This document shows positions 1 to 8,513 of a stretch of DNA of 64,000 nt, one piece after another. The notes under the pieces are model-generated. The model worked only from the letters and a program-made list of their open reading frames with translations, ran no database searches and had not been told where the DNA came from. Position 1 is the stretch's first letter, and every line of letters begins with the position of its first letter. The stretch is from Pyrinomonadaceae bacterium (lineage in GTDB: Bacteria > Acidobacteriota > Blastocatellia > Pyrinomonadales > Pyrinomonadaceae): positions 248,001 to 312,000 of the forward strand of contig JAVEDP010000041.1 in assembly GCA_030841085.1 (NCBI GenBank). Reading direction: 5' to 3'. The translations under genes were made by a program, and so were the position numbers.

Positions 1-635
1 CCAACCCCGGGCTTAATCATGTAAGCATCCGGAATGGACGGCTGCGGTACTACATCGCGAGTAATGTCGACCGTTTGCAACCGATTGTCAGCCGCGCGTT
101 CAATCGTGACCTTTACCACTGACCCGCGTGGTCCACGAATCTTGTCGCGAACCTCGAGCGAAGGCTTGCCAGTCATCTTGATGCCGTCAACCGCGACGAT
201 CCTGTCGCCAAAACGGAGGCCGGCGCGCGCCGCCGGCGAATTTTGAAACGTAGCCGTGACGAAAGTGTCGCCATCATCGCCGAAAAAATAACTCTGGATC
301 GAGGCGCCAATGCCAAAGTATTCAGAACGCTGATCGGTTTTCAGTTCTTCATACTCGTCGCGGTCGTAGTAGTTCGAATGCGGATCGAGCGAGCGCAGCA
401 TGCCCAGGATCGACGACTTGTAAGCAGAGTTGTAATCCAGCTTTGAGCCATCCACGTAATTGCGTTCGATAACTCGCAGCGCCTCGGAAAAATCTTTCTC
501 AACTGCCTGCGTTTCGTCTGTGGCGGCGCGCGCCGGGCGGCGCGAGGGCCGGGGCTTTTGTTGCCCAAAACTAGTGGTGCTCAAGCTGACTGTGACCAGG
601 ATGGTCATCAGCAGGATTGCGAGTTTCTTGTTCAC
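1..635 (-). CDS. S41 family C-terminal processing peptidase (CtpA-like), N-terminal part
   Basis: The gene is cut by the left window edge, so only about the first 211 residues are seen. It starts at a GTG (635-633) followed by a signal peptide (NKKLAILLMTILVTVSLS). A helical S41 N-terminal region follows (YVDGSKLDYN, SILGMLRSLDPHSNYY), then a PDZ domain from about residue 110 (GIGASIQ, AARAGLRFGDRIVAVDG, KIRGPRG). This order matches periplasmic carboxyl-terminal processing proteases, which cleave exported proteins from their C-termini. The catalytic Ser/Lys part lies outside the window, so activity cannot be judged. The start is inferred from the signal peptide; a downstream ATG inside it is possible. 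Confidence 0.85.
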   Translation of the reverse strand, partial: MNKKLAILLMTILVTVSLSTTSFGQQKPRPSRRPARAATDETQAVEKDFSEALRVIERNYVDGSKLDYNSAYKSSILGMLRSLDPHSNYYDRDEYEELKTDQRSEYFGIGASIQSYFFGDDGDTFVTATFQNSPAARAGLRFGDRIVAVDGIKMTGKPSLEVRDKIRGPRGSVVKVTIERAADNRLQTVDITRDVVPQPSIPDAYMIKPGV

Positions 636-772
636 TGGTGAAAAACCTCGAGATTGACTGGATTGAAGTGCCGGGACGGCAACGCGTAAAGTCGATCGTT
701 ATCCACGGCTTGCGTGCGCAAATACTAGCGAATGGTAACCTGCCCGGCAAGCGCCGGTATCAAGATGAACAC

Positions 773-951
773 TTTGGACTGCGGCGGTTTGACGCCGCTT
801 TGGTTTCCGGCGGCTTGACGCCGCTTTTGATCAAACCCAACGATCTTCATTTCCTGTTACCGAGTCTGCAGCGTAACTTTTAAAGCGGCGTCGAGCCGCC
901 GCAGTCCAAATTAAAAACAACCAAACCGGCGTCGGGCCGCCGCAGTCCAAA
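773..951. repeat. REP-like cluster (family C), four hairpin units
   Basis: Two units on the left (773-801 and 804-827) and two on the right (882-910 and 924-951) are arranged head to head. Each unit forms its own GC-rich hairpin around GGCGG..CCGCC, and the left arm beginning TTTGGACTGCGGCGG is the reverse complement of the right arm ending CCGCCGCAGTCCAAA. This is the form of a REP doublet with an extra unit on each side. It fills most of the 455-bp spacer between the protease gene and the next gene. Confidence 0.75.
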
Positions 952-985
952 TAAACTACTATCGCTGTTCGTTTTGTCCGCTTGC

Positions 986-1015
986 TTGACGGTTGTTTGA
1001 GTGCATCCTTAGAAT
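986..1015 (+). promoter_or_regulatory. Candidate sigma70-type promoter
   Basis: TTGACG (986-991) and TAGAAT (1010-1015) are 18 bp apart, each one mismatch from the consensus. The element lies about 75 bp upstream of the gene at 1091 and points towards it. It is the only good promoter match in this spacer. Confidence 0.5.
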
Positions 1016-1090
1016 GAACTTAGCCCGAGCGATAAACGTAATATCAAGCGAAGTTTTAATCCCTTGCGGTCGAAGGAGTTTTCTCAGATT

Positions 1091-1537
1091 ATGAGCAATC
1101 CTTATCAAAGCCCCCCTTATCAAAAAGAAGAACAGAAACCGGCGGAGACTGTCGACGACTTAATGTTAAGAGATGACGAAACGGAAAGCGATTCCGAAGA
1201 TAGATCCCGCGCTGCCTCCTCGGTCCGCGATATTGCATCGCGCATTCCGGAATCATTGAGCGCCATCGGGCGTGATATCAGCCGCACCATAGAACGCGCG
1301 ATTTCTGCGAAAGATGATTACGTCGTGGCAGTAAAAATCACTCCCGCCGCGCAGGAAAAGGTCGAGCAACTGGTCCAGGCGGGAATCTTTCGCAACCGTG
1401 CGGAAGCCGCTGGTTTTCTGGTTGAAGAAGGAATCAAAACGCAGTCTGCGCTATTCGAGCGAGTGCAACAGAAACTTGCTGAGATAGAGCGGCTGCGCGC
1501 CGAATTGCGAGGCATGGTTAACGAAAAACCATCCTGA
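1091..1537 (+). CDS. Small protein with RHH-like domain and coiled-coil tail
   Basis: This is a 148-residue protein of unknown function. The first 70 residues are charged and low-complexity. Residues about 80-125 (YVVAVKITPAAQEKVEQL..AGIFRNRAEAAGFLVEEGI) resemble a ribbon-helix-helix or CopG-like fold, and the C-terminus is a coiled coil rich in Glu, Arg and Leu. The ATG at 1091 was chosen because AAGGAG (1073-1078) precedes it; an in-frame TTG at 1064 has no such support. It could be a DNA-binding or assembly protein. No catalytic motif is visible. Confidence 0.7.
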   Translation: MSNPYQSPPYQKEEQKPAETVDDLMLRDDETESDSEDRSRAASSVRDIASRIPESLSAIGRDISRTIERAISAKDDYVVAVKITPAAQEKVEQLVQAGIFRNRAEAAGFLVEEGIKTQSALFERVQQKLAEIERLRAELRGMVNEKPS

Positions 1538-1628
1538 GCAAATTAGTCTCCCCACGCCCCACAAAGTACAATGGCTGCTTTCATCAGGGCCGTCGCGCGC
1601 AAACAACACCGGACGAAACGAGATCATA

Positions 1629-3116
1629 GTGGCCGACAGATTCGAGCTTTCACCGACACCGATCAAACAATTCACTCTTCAGAATGGCCTGCGCGTCGTC
1701 TTGTCTCCGGACAGCGCGGTTCCGGTTGTCTCCGTCGCGCTTTATTACGACGTTGGTTCGCGCAACGAGAAGACAGGACGCACGGGCTTTGCGCATCTTT
1801 TCGAGCACATGATGTTTCAGGGCTCGGAAAACGTGCCTAAGGCGGCGCACTTCCAATACATCTTCAACGCCGGCGGCACAATGAACGGCACCACCTCAAC
1901 CGAACGAACAAATTACTTTGAAACACTGCCCGCCAGTCACCTACCGCTGGCATTGTGGCTTGAAAGCGATCGCATGCGTTCGCTCAAGGTGACTCAGGAA
2001 AATCTGGACAACCAACGAAACGCGGTACAGGAAGAGAAGCGTTTGCGTTATGACAACCAACCATACGTGAATGCCTTCTTGCGCATTAACGAAATGATTT
2101 TTAGGAACCCTGCCAATGCGCATTCCACCATTGGCTCGATGGAAGATCTTGATGCCGCCACGATCGACGACGTGCAGGAGTTTTTCCGCATCTACTACGC
2201 GCCGAATAATGCCGTGCTAACGATCGTTGGGGACTTTGAAGAGCAGGAAGCGACGTCGCTGGTCAACAAATATTTCGCAGGCATTCCCAGTCAGCCACCG
2301 CCGCCTGCCGCGGATACGAGCGAACCGGAAGACGTCGCAAGCACTTTGGAGGTTTTTCCTGACCAGCTCGCTCCGGCTCCTGCTTTCGTGCTTGGCTGGA
2401 AAATCCCGCCGCGCCGCACGCCCGATTTTTATGCGCTGTCGCTGGCGGCGGATTTATTGTTCGAAGGCGACAGTTCGCGTCTTTATCAAAAGCTGGTTAA
2501 AGGCGACGAATCGGTGGTGTCGATTCAGGGCGGCATCGACGAAAGGCGCGGACCTTCTGCTCTGTACATCTTTGCCTTGCCTAAGCCCGGCGAAGAAGTC
2601 GCGACCATTCGCGATCAGATTTTCGCCGAGATTCGAGCGCTGAGAGTTTCCGGTCCATCCGCTGAAGAGATGGAGAAACTGCGCAACTCTCTTTGCAACG
2701 ACGTCGTTCGCGGCCGCCAATCGACGATGTATCGAGCGCAGCGTCTGGCTGAATACACGCTCTACGATCGCGACCCAACGTTGATGGACTCTGAACTCGA
2801 TCACTACCTGTCCATTACGCCGGAACAAATCCGAAGTTCAGTCGAGCGTTTTCTCGATATTGACAACCGTGTCGTTTTGGACATCGTGCCCGCCGCGTTA
2901 AGCGAAGAGTCGCAAGCCGAAGCCGCAGCATCACCGCTGCCGCCGGGCGAGCCGCAACAACCTGCCGCCCCCGCGCCTCAGGTACCGGCGCAGCCGCCCA
3001 CCCAACCCGCCGTCAATGGCGGCGCCGTGCTTGCCGATACCGAGAATAGAACAGAACAACAGCCAGCCGATCCGTCGCAACAAATTGAACGCGGGTCGGG
3101 TCCTTTGCATACTTAA
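1629..3116 (+). CDS. M16 family zinc metallopeptidase, active subunit
   Basis: This 495-residue pitrilysin-type peptidase keeps the inverted zinc motif HLFEH (H56, E59, H60) and a distal metal-ligand glutamate at about 135-136 (AVQEEKR). An N-terminal and a C-terminal M16 domain are present, the latter with the GDSSRLYQKL segment. The last 60 residues are a Pro/Ala/Gln-rich tail not needed by the family. It starts at GTG 1629, without a strong ribosome binding site. Its TAA stop overlaps the ATG of the next gene by one base, so the two are probably translated together as partners. No clear signal peptide is seen. Confidence 0.93.
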   Translation: MADRFELSPTPIKQFTLQNGLRVVLSPDSAVPVVSVALYYDVGSRNEKTGRTGFAHLFEHMMFQGSENVPKAAHFQYIFNAGGTMNGTTSTERTNYFETLPASHLPLALWLESDRMRSLKVTQENLDNQRNAVQEEKRLRYDNQPYVNAFLRINEMIFRNPANAHSTIGSMEDLDAATIDDVQEFFRIYYAPNNAVLTIVGDFEEQEATSLVNKYFAGIPSQPPPPAADTSEPEDVASTLEVFPDQLAPAPAFVLGWKIPPRRTPDFYALSLAADLLFEGDSSRLYQKLVKGDESVVSIQGGIDERRGPSALYIFALPKPGEEVATIRDQIFAEIRALRVSGPSAEEMEKLRNSLCNDVVRGRQSTMYRAQRLAEYTLYDRDPTLMDSELDHYLSITPEQIRSSVERFLDIDNRVVLDIVPAALSEESQAEAAASPLPPGEPQQPAAPAPQVPAQPPTQPAVNGGAVLADTENRTEQQPADPSQQIERGSGPLHT

Positions 3117-4822
3117 TGACGAACACACAAACGGAAACTCTCAAACAACCGCCGCCCCCGTTACCACCGCGACCGATAAAGCTGCCGACCACTTCGGAAA
3201 CGAAGCTGTCGAATGGACTGCTCGTGGTCGTCGTGCAAGACCAGCGCTTGCCGCTGGTCAGTTATCGACTGGCATGGCGAAGCGGCGACGCGCACGATCC
3301 GGCGGAACTGCCCGGTCTCGCAGACATGCTTACCGGTTTGCTGACTGAAGGAACGCAGTCGCGCACCAGCCGCGAGATTGCCGACGAAGTCGCGCGCCTG
3401 GGCGCAACGCTGCAAGCAGGTGCAAACTCCGACTACACAACCGTCGCCGCTTCTTCGCTGACAACTTTCAGTGACGAGATTCTCGAACTGTTGGCGGATG
3501 TCGCGCTTCGGCCCACCTTTCCCGAAAACGAAGTTGAGCTGACTAAGCAAAATACTAAAGAGAGTTTGAAGCAGCAGCGTGCACAACCGTCGTTCCTCGC
3601 CACCGAGATGGTGGCCCGCGTGATGTTTGGTCAGCACCCGTATTCAGTAACCGCGCCCACTCCCGAAGCCATTGACGCGACCACGCGTGAAAAGTTGATC
3701 GAGTTTCATCGGTCCAAGTTTATTCCTAACAACGCGGTGCTTCTGGTTGCTGGAGACGTCGAACACGATCCGCTGCTTAAGCGGATTGAAAGTCTCTTTG
3801 GCAGTTGGGAACCTGGTGAAGTTCCCGGTGACGACTTTCCTGCGCCGCCCACGCGCACGTCTCGGGGCGCGTATGTCATCGATCGGCCCGGCTCGGCGCA
3901 GGCGAACATCGTGATCGCTAACTCCGGAATTACGCGCACCAGTCCTGATTATTTCCCACTGCTGGTCATGCACACGGTGCTCGGCGCCAACGCTTCGTCG
4001 CGCTTGTTCATGAATTTGCGCGAAGAAAAGGGTTACACCTACGGCGCTTACTCGAGCCTCGACGCGCGCCGGACGGCTGGAACTTTTCGCGCGACGGCCG
4101 AGGTCAGAACGCCAGTCACCGGTGATTCTCTGAAAGAGTTTTTTTACGAACTAGGCAGAATTCGCAGCGAGCCGGTTTCGGAAAAGGAACTTGCGGATGC
4201 CAAGTCGTATTTGACGGGCGTGTTTCCGATTCGACTGGAAACGCAGGAAGGCCTAATCGATCAACTGTTACAGATAAGAATGTTTGGTTTGCCCGACAAT
4301 TATCTGGACACTTATCGCAGCCATATTCAGTCCGTCACCAGAGAACAGATTCAGACTGTCGCCAACAAGTATGTAAGGCCGGATGAGGCAGCGATTGTGA
4401 TCGTGGGCGATGCTGCCCAGTTGACCGAACAAATCAAGCCGTACGCCGAAGATATTCAGTTTTATAACACCGCAGGGAAAAAGAAGAGTAAGAACAAAGC
4501 GTCGTCGGAAGTATCCGGCGCTCTCTACGCCGGCAACTGGTCTTTGCAAATCGATACGCCGCTCGGACAAAGCATTCCAGCGACTTTAACTCTATTGCCA
4601 GGCCCAAACGGCCTCTCGGGAAAAGTTGAATCCGAAATGGGTAGTGGAGAGTTGTTGTCGGCAACCGTCGATGGTGAGTCGTTAGCCGCAGTCGTCTCGC
4701 TTGACGTTGCCGGCCATGCAATTGAAGCTAACATTTCCGCTGAATTGACTGACAATCAGATCGAAGGAACGATCCACCTGCAAGATGCGCCGGCACTCAC
4801 TTTCACCGGCACTCGAACGTAA
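3116..4822 (+). CDS. M16 family peptidase homologue, non-catalytic subunit
   Basis: This 568-residue M16 protein lacks the zinc motif: the position usually reading GLAHLLEH reads GLADMLTG, so both histidines and the glutamate are lost. It keeps the substrate-binding R/Y segment (NLREEKGYTYGAY, near residue 300). This is the split typical of two-subunit M16 proteases, in which the second subunit holds substrate. About 110 residues beyond the M16 fold form a probable beta-rich domain (GNWSLQIDTPLG onwards) that I do not recognise. Translation is coupled to the active subunit through TAATG. Confidence 0.9.
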   Translation: MTNTQTETLKQPPPPLPPRPIKLPTTSETKLSNGLLVVVVQDQRLPLVSYRLAWRSGDAHDPAELPGLADMLTGLLTEGTQSRTSREIADEVARLGATLQAGANSDYTTVAASSLTTFSDEILELLADVALRPTFPENEVELTKQNTKESLKQQRAQPSFLATEMVARVMFGQHPYSVTAPTPEAIDATTREKLIEFHRSKFIPNNAVLLVAGDVEHDPLLKRIESLFGSWEPGEVPGDDFPAPPTRTSRGAYVIDRPGSAQANIVIANSGITRTSPDYFPLLVMHTVLGANASSRLFMNLREEKGYTYGAYSSLDARRTAGTFRATAEVRTPVTGDSLKEFFYELGRIRSEPVSEKELADAKSYLTGVFPIRLETQEGLIDQLLQIRMFGLPDNYLDTYRSHIQSVTREQIQTVANKYVRPDEAAIVIVGDAAQLTEQIKPYAEDIQFYNTAGKKKSKNKASSEVSGALYAGNWSLQIDTPLGQSIPATLTLLPGPNGLSGKVESEMGSGELLSATVDGESLAAVVSLDVAGHAIEANISAELTDNQIEGTIHLQDAPALTFTGTRT

Positions 4823-4903
4823 AGCAAACTGTAGTTTGCGGTCGATCGTGGCCACTACAACGTTGATGTCTTTGCCCCACCGCAAACTAACAGTTTGCTT
4901 TAC
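4819..4903. repeat. REP doublet, family A, copy 1
   Basis: The left arm GTAAAGCAAACTGTAGTTTG (4819-4841) and right arm (4880-4903) are inverted copies separated by about 38 bp. Each arm is itself a hairpin (GCAAACT..AGTTTGC). It starts just before the stop codon of the M16 gene. Three more copies lie at 10666, 55801 and 59783. Confidence 0.85.
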
Positions 4904-4907
4904 TCAC

Positions 4908-4936
4908 AAAAAAACGCCCGGCTTTCGCGCCGGGCG
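4908..4936 (-). terminator. Intrinsic terminator-like hairpin
   Basis: An 8-bp GC stem (CGCCCGGC/GCCGGGCG, 4915-4936) is followed by seven T on the minus strand. No minus-strand gene runs into it, so it may be a relic, or it may serve as a weak stop for the M16 operon on the plus strand. Confidence 0.45.
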
Positions 4937-5043
4937 TAATCACAGGAGGAACCGAAGTTACGGTGGCCATTATAACCTACGGCCATCCAATTAACTTCAA
5001 ACTCTAAGATGCTAATTCAATCGAGTTCGGTTGTCTCGTTCAA

Positions 5044-5067
5044 GTAGGACAGGCATTCCTGCCTGTC
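5044..5067 (+). repeat. REP-like hairpin, family B, copy 1
   Basis: GTAGGACAGGCATTCCTGCC (first part of the unit) folds as GACAGGCA/TGCCTGTC with a TTCC loop. An inverted copy lies at 9514-9537 and further copies at 50701-50777. It marks the left boundary of the accessory island. Confidence 0.7.
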
Positions 5068-5115
5068 TTCCCTTCTTATCGATCGCAAGTAAGGGCAGAT
5101 TGAAAGAGAACACGA

Positions 5116-5156
5116 ATTTTCCATTCATCATCTGACATTTCTCATTTGTCATTTGA
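5116..5156 (+). repeat. 7-bp-period array; left inverted repeat of island
   Basis: Units CATTCAT, CATCTGA, CATTTCT, CATTTGT and CATTTGA run from 5122 to 5156 in strict 7-bp steps. Positions 5116-5149 match 9447-9480 in inverted orientation at 33 of 34 bases. Confidence 0.75.
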
Positions 5157-5249
5157 TTCACCGCAATGCAGATGCATCAATCAAAATCCTACCGTCGCGT
5201 TCACGGCTGAAACCAAATTCGTTGGTATCCAGGGCATTCCTGGCCTGGC

Positions 5250-5693
5250 CAATGCAAGGGCAATAAGCTGCGCCGCTGTCCGCTATGGCCGCAGACTGTG
5301 ATTGAGCTTTCAAGTTTGGTTAACCAGCGATCACCATCTGAACGCGTCTTTCTCAATCGATGCGGACGACCACTTACTCGCTTTGGGATTCACACAATGA
5401 TCGAACGTTACGCAAAGAGACTATCAGAGGGAATGCCGTCACTGAAGACAAAGCGCGTGAGTCCGCACACGATCCGCCACACTACTGCTACGCATCTTCT
5501 GCGCGCGGGAGTAGACATCAACACAATCCGAGCATGGTTGGGTCATGTCTCGCTCAACACAACCAACATTTACGCTGAGGTCGATCTGGAAATGAAAGCG
5601 AACGCCCTAGCAGCGTGCGAAGTGACCACGACCAAGCCAGTGAAACACTGGCGCGAAGACGCGGGACTCATGGGGTTCCTACAAACTCTGTAA
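5250..5693 (+). pseudogene. Truncated tyrosine recombinase (phage integrase family), C-terminal half
   Basis: The reading frame holds the C-terminal catalytic half of a tyrosine recombinase: KGNKLRRCPLWPQT, then HTIRHTTATHLLRAG (H-x-x-R), LGHVSLNTTNIYAEVD with the box-II His and the nucleophile Tyr. The N-terminal core-binding domain and first catalytic Arg are missing, and the frame is not preceded by a plausible start; GTG 5298 would give only 131 residues. I read it as a remnant, not a working enzyme. A degenerate family-B repeat-like palindrome (about 5228-5247) lies exactly where the homology begins. It is the only mobility gene near the island that follows. Confidence 0.8.
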
Positions 5694-5755
5694 GCTCGCG
5701 ACCTTAGTGCAAACAACCGTCCGCGTGAGACATGTTGCTAATGTGCAGATATCTA

Positions 5756-5784
5756 TTGACTTTCAGGGATGGTCGGAGTACGTT
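5756..5784 (+). promoter_or_regulatory. Possible promoter upstream of exported-protein genes
   Basis: TTGACT (5756-5761) and TACGTT (5779-5784) are 17 bp apart. The -35 is good but the -10 is weak. It points to the gene at 5912, about 130 bp downstream. Confidence 0.3.
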
Positions 5785-5911
5785 GCGCGCGTTCTCGGTC
5801 CTCCACTGGCTTGCTTCATCGGAATTGTCAAAGCCAAACCGAAGCCATCCAGCGAAGAATCCTTCGATTGGAAAATCAAATAATCCGTCACCTGCTTTCC
5901 TGGGAGGGCAA

Positions 5912-6463
5912 ATGAAAAAGAAACAAGCGCTGACGATTGTATGCGTTCTTTCTCTGGCTGCGTGCGTCTTCGCCTTTGGACGGCGACAAGACCCGTCTGC
6001 CCGCGCGTCACAACAGCCCACTGCTAACATTCCAGAGCACGTGATCTACAAGCATCTTTTTCATCACGTCATGGCGCTTAAGAGAAAAGCCGAAGACGTA
6101 GAAAAGGAAGGCAAGGACGCCACCCAGTTCAAAACTCATTTCACACGGAAGGCGACTTTAACTCCGGAACAGAGTAGCGCCCTTGAAGAGGTGGCCTCTG
6201 AATTGGAGCAAGAAGAGCAAATGATTGCCGAGAGGGCAAAGCCGCTGATTGCTGCTTACAAAGCACAATACCCGAACGGCCAAGTCCCGCATGGCCAGAC
6301 TCCTGTTCCACCGCCGCCGGAGCTGCGGAAACTTTCAGAAGAACGCGATGCCAGTGTCCTGCGTGCAAGGGATCGCTTACGCCTTAGATTGGGCGATGCC
6401 GAGTTCGCGCGCTTCGATAATTTCGTGAAGACCAAGATCGCGCCCAATGTTCAAATGCAATGA
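5912..6463 (+). CDS. Exported protein of unknown function, helical
   Basis: A 183-residue protein with a signal peptide (KKKQALTIVCVLSLAACVFA). The mature part is helical and charged. It contains ALKRKAEDVEKEGKDATQF and a LTPEQSSALEEVASELEQ segment, loosely like the LTxxQ motifs of small periplasmic Spy/CpxP-type proteins; I would not assign that family. A proline-rich link (PVPPPPELRK) precedes a final helix. ATG 5912 was chosen because GGGAGGG (5902-5908) stands before it; the longer upstream frame has no signal sequence. It is the first gene of a run of four exported proteins. Confidence 0.75.
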   Translation: MKKKQALTIVCVLSLAACVFAFGRRQDPSARASQQPTANIPEHVIYKHLFHHVMALKRKAEDVEKEGKDATQFKTHFTRKATLTPEQSSALEEVASELEQEEQMIAERAKPLIAAYKAQYPNGQVPHGQTPVPPPPELRKLSEERDASVLRARDRLRLRLGDAEFARFDNFVKTKIAPNVQMQ

Positions 6464-6519
6464 ATAGCCGCGGAAGTTGATAGTCGAGGGCCAAGTCATC
6501 GAGAGCAAGGAGCTGGACG

Positions 6520-7488
6520 ATGAGAATGAGAACGCCGGTAATTCTTTCAACGCTGCTGGTTCTTTTTTGCTGCCTGGGCGTTGCGGTAGAAACGAGAGCA
6601 CAGGCAGTCACAGGCTATACAGAAATTGATTACTATGCCGACACCGACACGCTGGATGCTTATTCCGAAACCGACCTGGATTGGGATCTGGTTGGCGAAT
6701 ATGATGCCTATGTGTCATTGACGATCCGGGATGGCAACTTTTCCGTAGTCGCTCAGGGATCTGAAGAGGACCAGTGGAATGGAGTCGCCTCTGTGGAGTT
6801 GTTCTATTCCGGGACCAACCCTGATACTACCTATATTGCAAAAGGTTTTCATAAGCCCATCGCCGATTTGTGGGACTACGATTATGCATGGCCATATCGC
6901 ACCTACTACTACGATGATTACTACTTTGGCTACTTTGAGAATCAGGGCATCTATTCACCCTGGTATTATTATTTTTTGAGCCCGGGGTTCCAAGAGATTC
7001 ACCGACGCACTGCGCCGATCAGCGTCGGGAGTACATTTGATACTGACTCCGTGACCACACCCCCGGGAAATCCGGATCACCTACACGTTGTATCAGATAA
7101 TACCGGTGTCGTTGCAGGCTGCACGAGTGTGACTTCCCGGCAAATAAAGTTCAAAGTGGTAGATTCTAACGGGAAGAATACCGGCGCGACCCCGATGCAA
7201 GAATATTTCAGCAGCCTATCGACTAATACGTGTCGCTCTGATGGCGCGGGGCCAACTCCCGATTCTTGCGCACCCACCGACAGCAAAGGACAATTTACTG
7301 ACAACATTACGGTGAATTGTAACAGCGTAGGCGGTTCTTGTGGGTATACCATAACTGACCAATGGCAGTGGTGTGCTAGCGGGCAAACGCCGGCGACTGT
7401 TGGAACCTTAACGGAAACCGTTCACAATAATGCTATCACTGTAAATGGTGTTACGACGCCCGATAAACTAAAAGGGGACATCCATTAG
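6520..7488 (+). CDS. Exported tyrosine- and aspartate-rich protein, unknown function
   Basis: A 322-residue protein with a signal peptide ending near ETRAQA. The central part is very rich in Tyr and Asp (DWDLVGEYDAYVSL, YRTYYYDDYYFGYFE, YSPWYYYFL). The C-terminal third holds several cysteines (CTSVTSRQ, TCRSDG, DSCAPT, NCNSVGGSC, WCASG) that could form disulphides. AAGGAG at 6508-6513 supports the ATG at 6520. No family was recognised. Base composition is lower in GC than in the flanking housekeeping genes. Confidence 0.75.
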   Translation: MRMRTPVILSTLLVLFCCLGVAVETRAQAVTGYTEIDYYADTDTLDAYSETDLDWDLVGEYDAYVSLTIRDGNFSVVAQGSEEDQWNGVASVELFYSGTNPDTTYIAKGFHKPIADLWDYDYAWPYRTYYYDDYYFGYFENQGIYSPWYYYFLSPGFQEIHRRTAPISVGSTFDTDSVTTPPGNPDHLHVVSDNTGVVAGCTSVTSRQIKFKVVDSNGKNTGATPMQEYFSSLSTNTCRSDGAGPTPDSCAPTDSKGQFTDNITVNCNSVGGSCGYTITDQWQWCASGQTPATVGTLTETVHNNAITVNGVTTPDKLKGDIH

Positions 7489-7501
7489 GAAGGAAAATGC
7501 C

Positions 7502-8239
7502 ATGAAAAGAGTACTCGTGACTGGCTTTGCGATTATAGCCATTGCCGCAGCGGCGGCTATTTCCTATTCCTCGAGGAGAGATAGCGCTTCTCAGAATATC
7601 GCTCCGGGTTTTGGCGCCATTTCGGGAACTGTGCTTGACGAGAATGGTCGTCCGATAGGACTTGCGGACGTCTACTCCGGGCCCAGCGGACAGCCAAGTA
7701 ACGGAAGAGTAGTCTCGGTCCAAACTGACAGGAACGGCAAGTTTTTCCTTGAGAAAGTGCCGGCCGGCTTGAACACAGTTCACGCTTTTAAAGAGCAAGA
7801 TGGATACCCCGATACGTTCTTTGCTTTTTACGTCACCGATCCGAGGGCTATCCCGCAGGTCAGCGTATATGAGCAACAGGTGGCTAATGTGGTGGTGCAG
7901 TTGGGACCGAAAGCTGCCAAGATGATCATTCAGGTTTTCGATGCTGATACCAACGATCAGATTGAGGATGCCGCTATTGAACTTAGACGCCCGGGGGATC
8001 CGGCTGCCTATGTTTCATTATCCTGCATTCCCGACGAAAGGACTGGAAAGTGTGAAGTCCTAATTCCTCCCCTGCCAACGAATATTAAAGCCTCAAAGTC
8101 TGGTTATGACGAGCAAGACGTTACTAGCCGGTTGGGACCACGAACGGATGTTGCCACGCTGAATCCTGGCGAAATCAGGCAACTAGCAATCCACCTACGG
8201 CGCACAAAGAACGTGAAGCCTGAGAAGGCGAACAGATAA
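7502..8239 (+). CDS. Exported carboxypeptidase-regulatory-like domain protein
   Basis: A 245-residue protein with an N-terminal membrane or signal segment (VTGFAIIAIAAAAAISY). It has a carboxypeptidase-regulatory-like beta-sandwich (GAISGTVLDENGRPIGLADV..TDRNGKFFLEKVPAG), then a second Ig-like repeat (MIIQVFDADTNDQIEDAAIEL). Such domains occur in bacterial surface and periplasmic proteins. It lies 13 bp after the previous gene with GGAAGGAA before the ATG, so the two are probably co-transcribed. Confidence 0.75.
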   Translation: MKRVLVTGFAIIAIAAAAAISYSSRRDSASQNIAPGFGAISGTVLDENGRPIGLADVYSGPSGQPSNGRVVSVQTDRNGKFFLEKVPAGLNTVHAFKEQDGYPDTFFAFYVTDPRAIPQVSVYEQQVANVVVQLGPKAAKMIIQVFDADTNDQIEDAAIELRRPGDPAAYVSLSCIPDERTGKCEVLIPPLPTNIKASKSGYDEQDVTSRLGPRTDVATLNPGEIRQLAIHLRRTKNVKPEKANR

Positions 8240-8290
8240 TGATCAGTTTGCTAGCAGGCCGTAGAAGGATGGTTTGTTCGGCGGGGCTTA

Positions 8291-8434
8291 GTGCTAATAG
8301 TTTCGTCTCTGCTAGCGGTTGTTTCTAATGTTGTGCCTCAAGCAAAGCCGGTTAAGCAAAAGGCCGACGATCCAACTGTCCACACAGGAAGGGCGGAGGA
8401 ACCGGTGCCGATTGTCCCGCTTCTAGCAAGTTAG
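8291..8434 (+). CDS. Possible small exported peptide, 47 aa
   Basis: An open frame from GTG 8291 to TAG 8434 encodes a hydrophobic N-terminus (LIVSSLLAVVSNVVPQ) and a short polar tail (KADDPTVHTGRAEEP). GGCGGGG stands just upstream. The pattern is that of a tiny exported peptide or of a decayed larger gene. Evidence is limited to the frame and hydrophobicity. Confidence 0.3.
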   Translation: MLIVSSLLAVVSNVVPQAKPVKQKADDPTVHTGRAEEPVPIVPLLAS

Positions 8435-8513
8435 GACAGCTGATAAGGATGGCTCACACTTTAGGACAACTTGAGGGTGGCGCTTATTCAAATATTGTAG
8501 GAGGTAATTGATC

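Noticed and set aside
34-568. Short open frames on the plus strand in the first 0.6 kb
   Set aside because: They lie opposite the protease coding sequence, have no ribosome binding site and no family signal; the minus strand explains the region.
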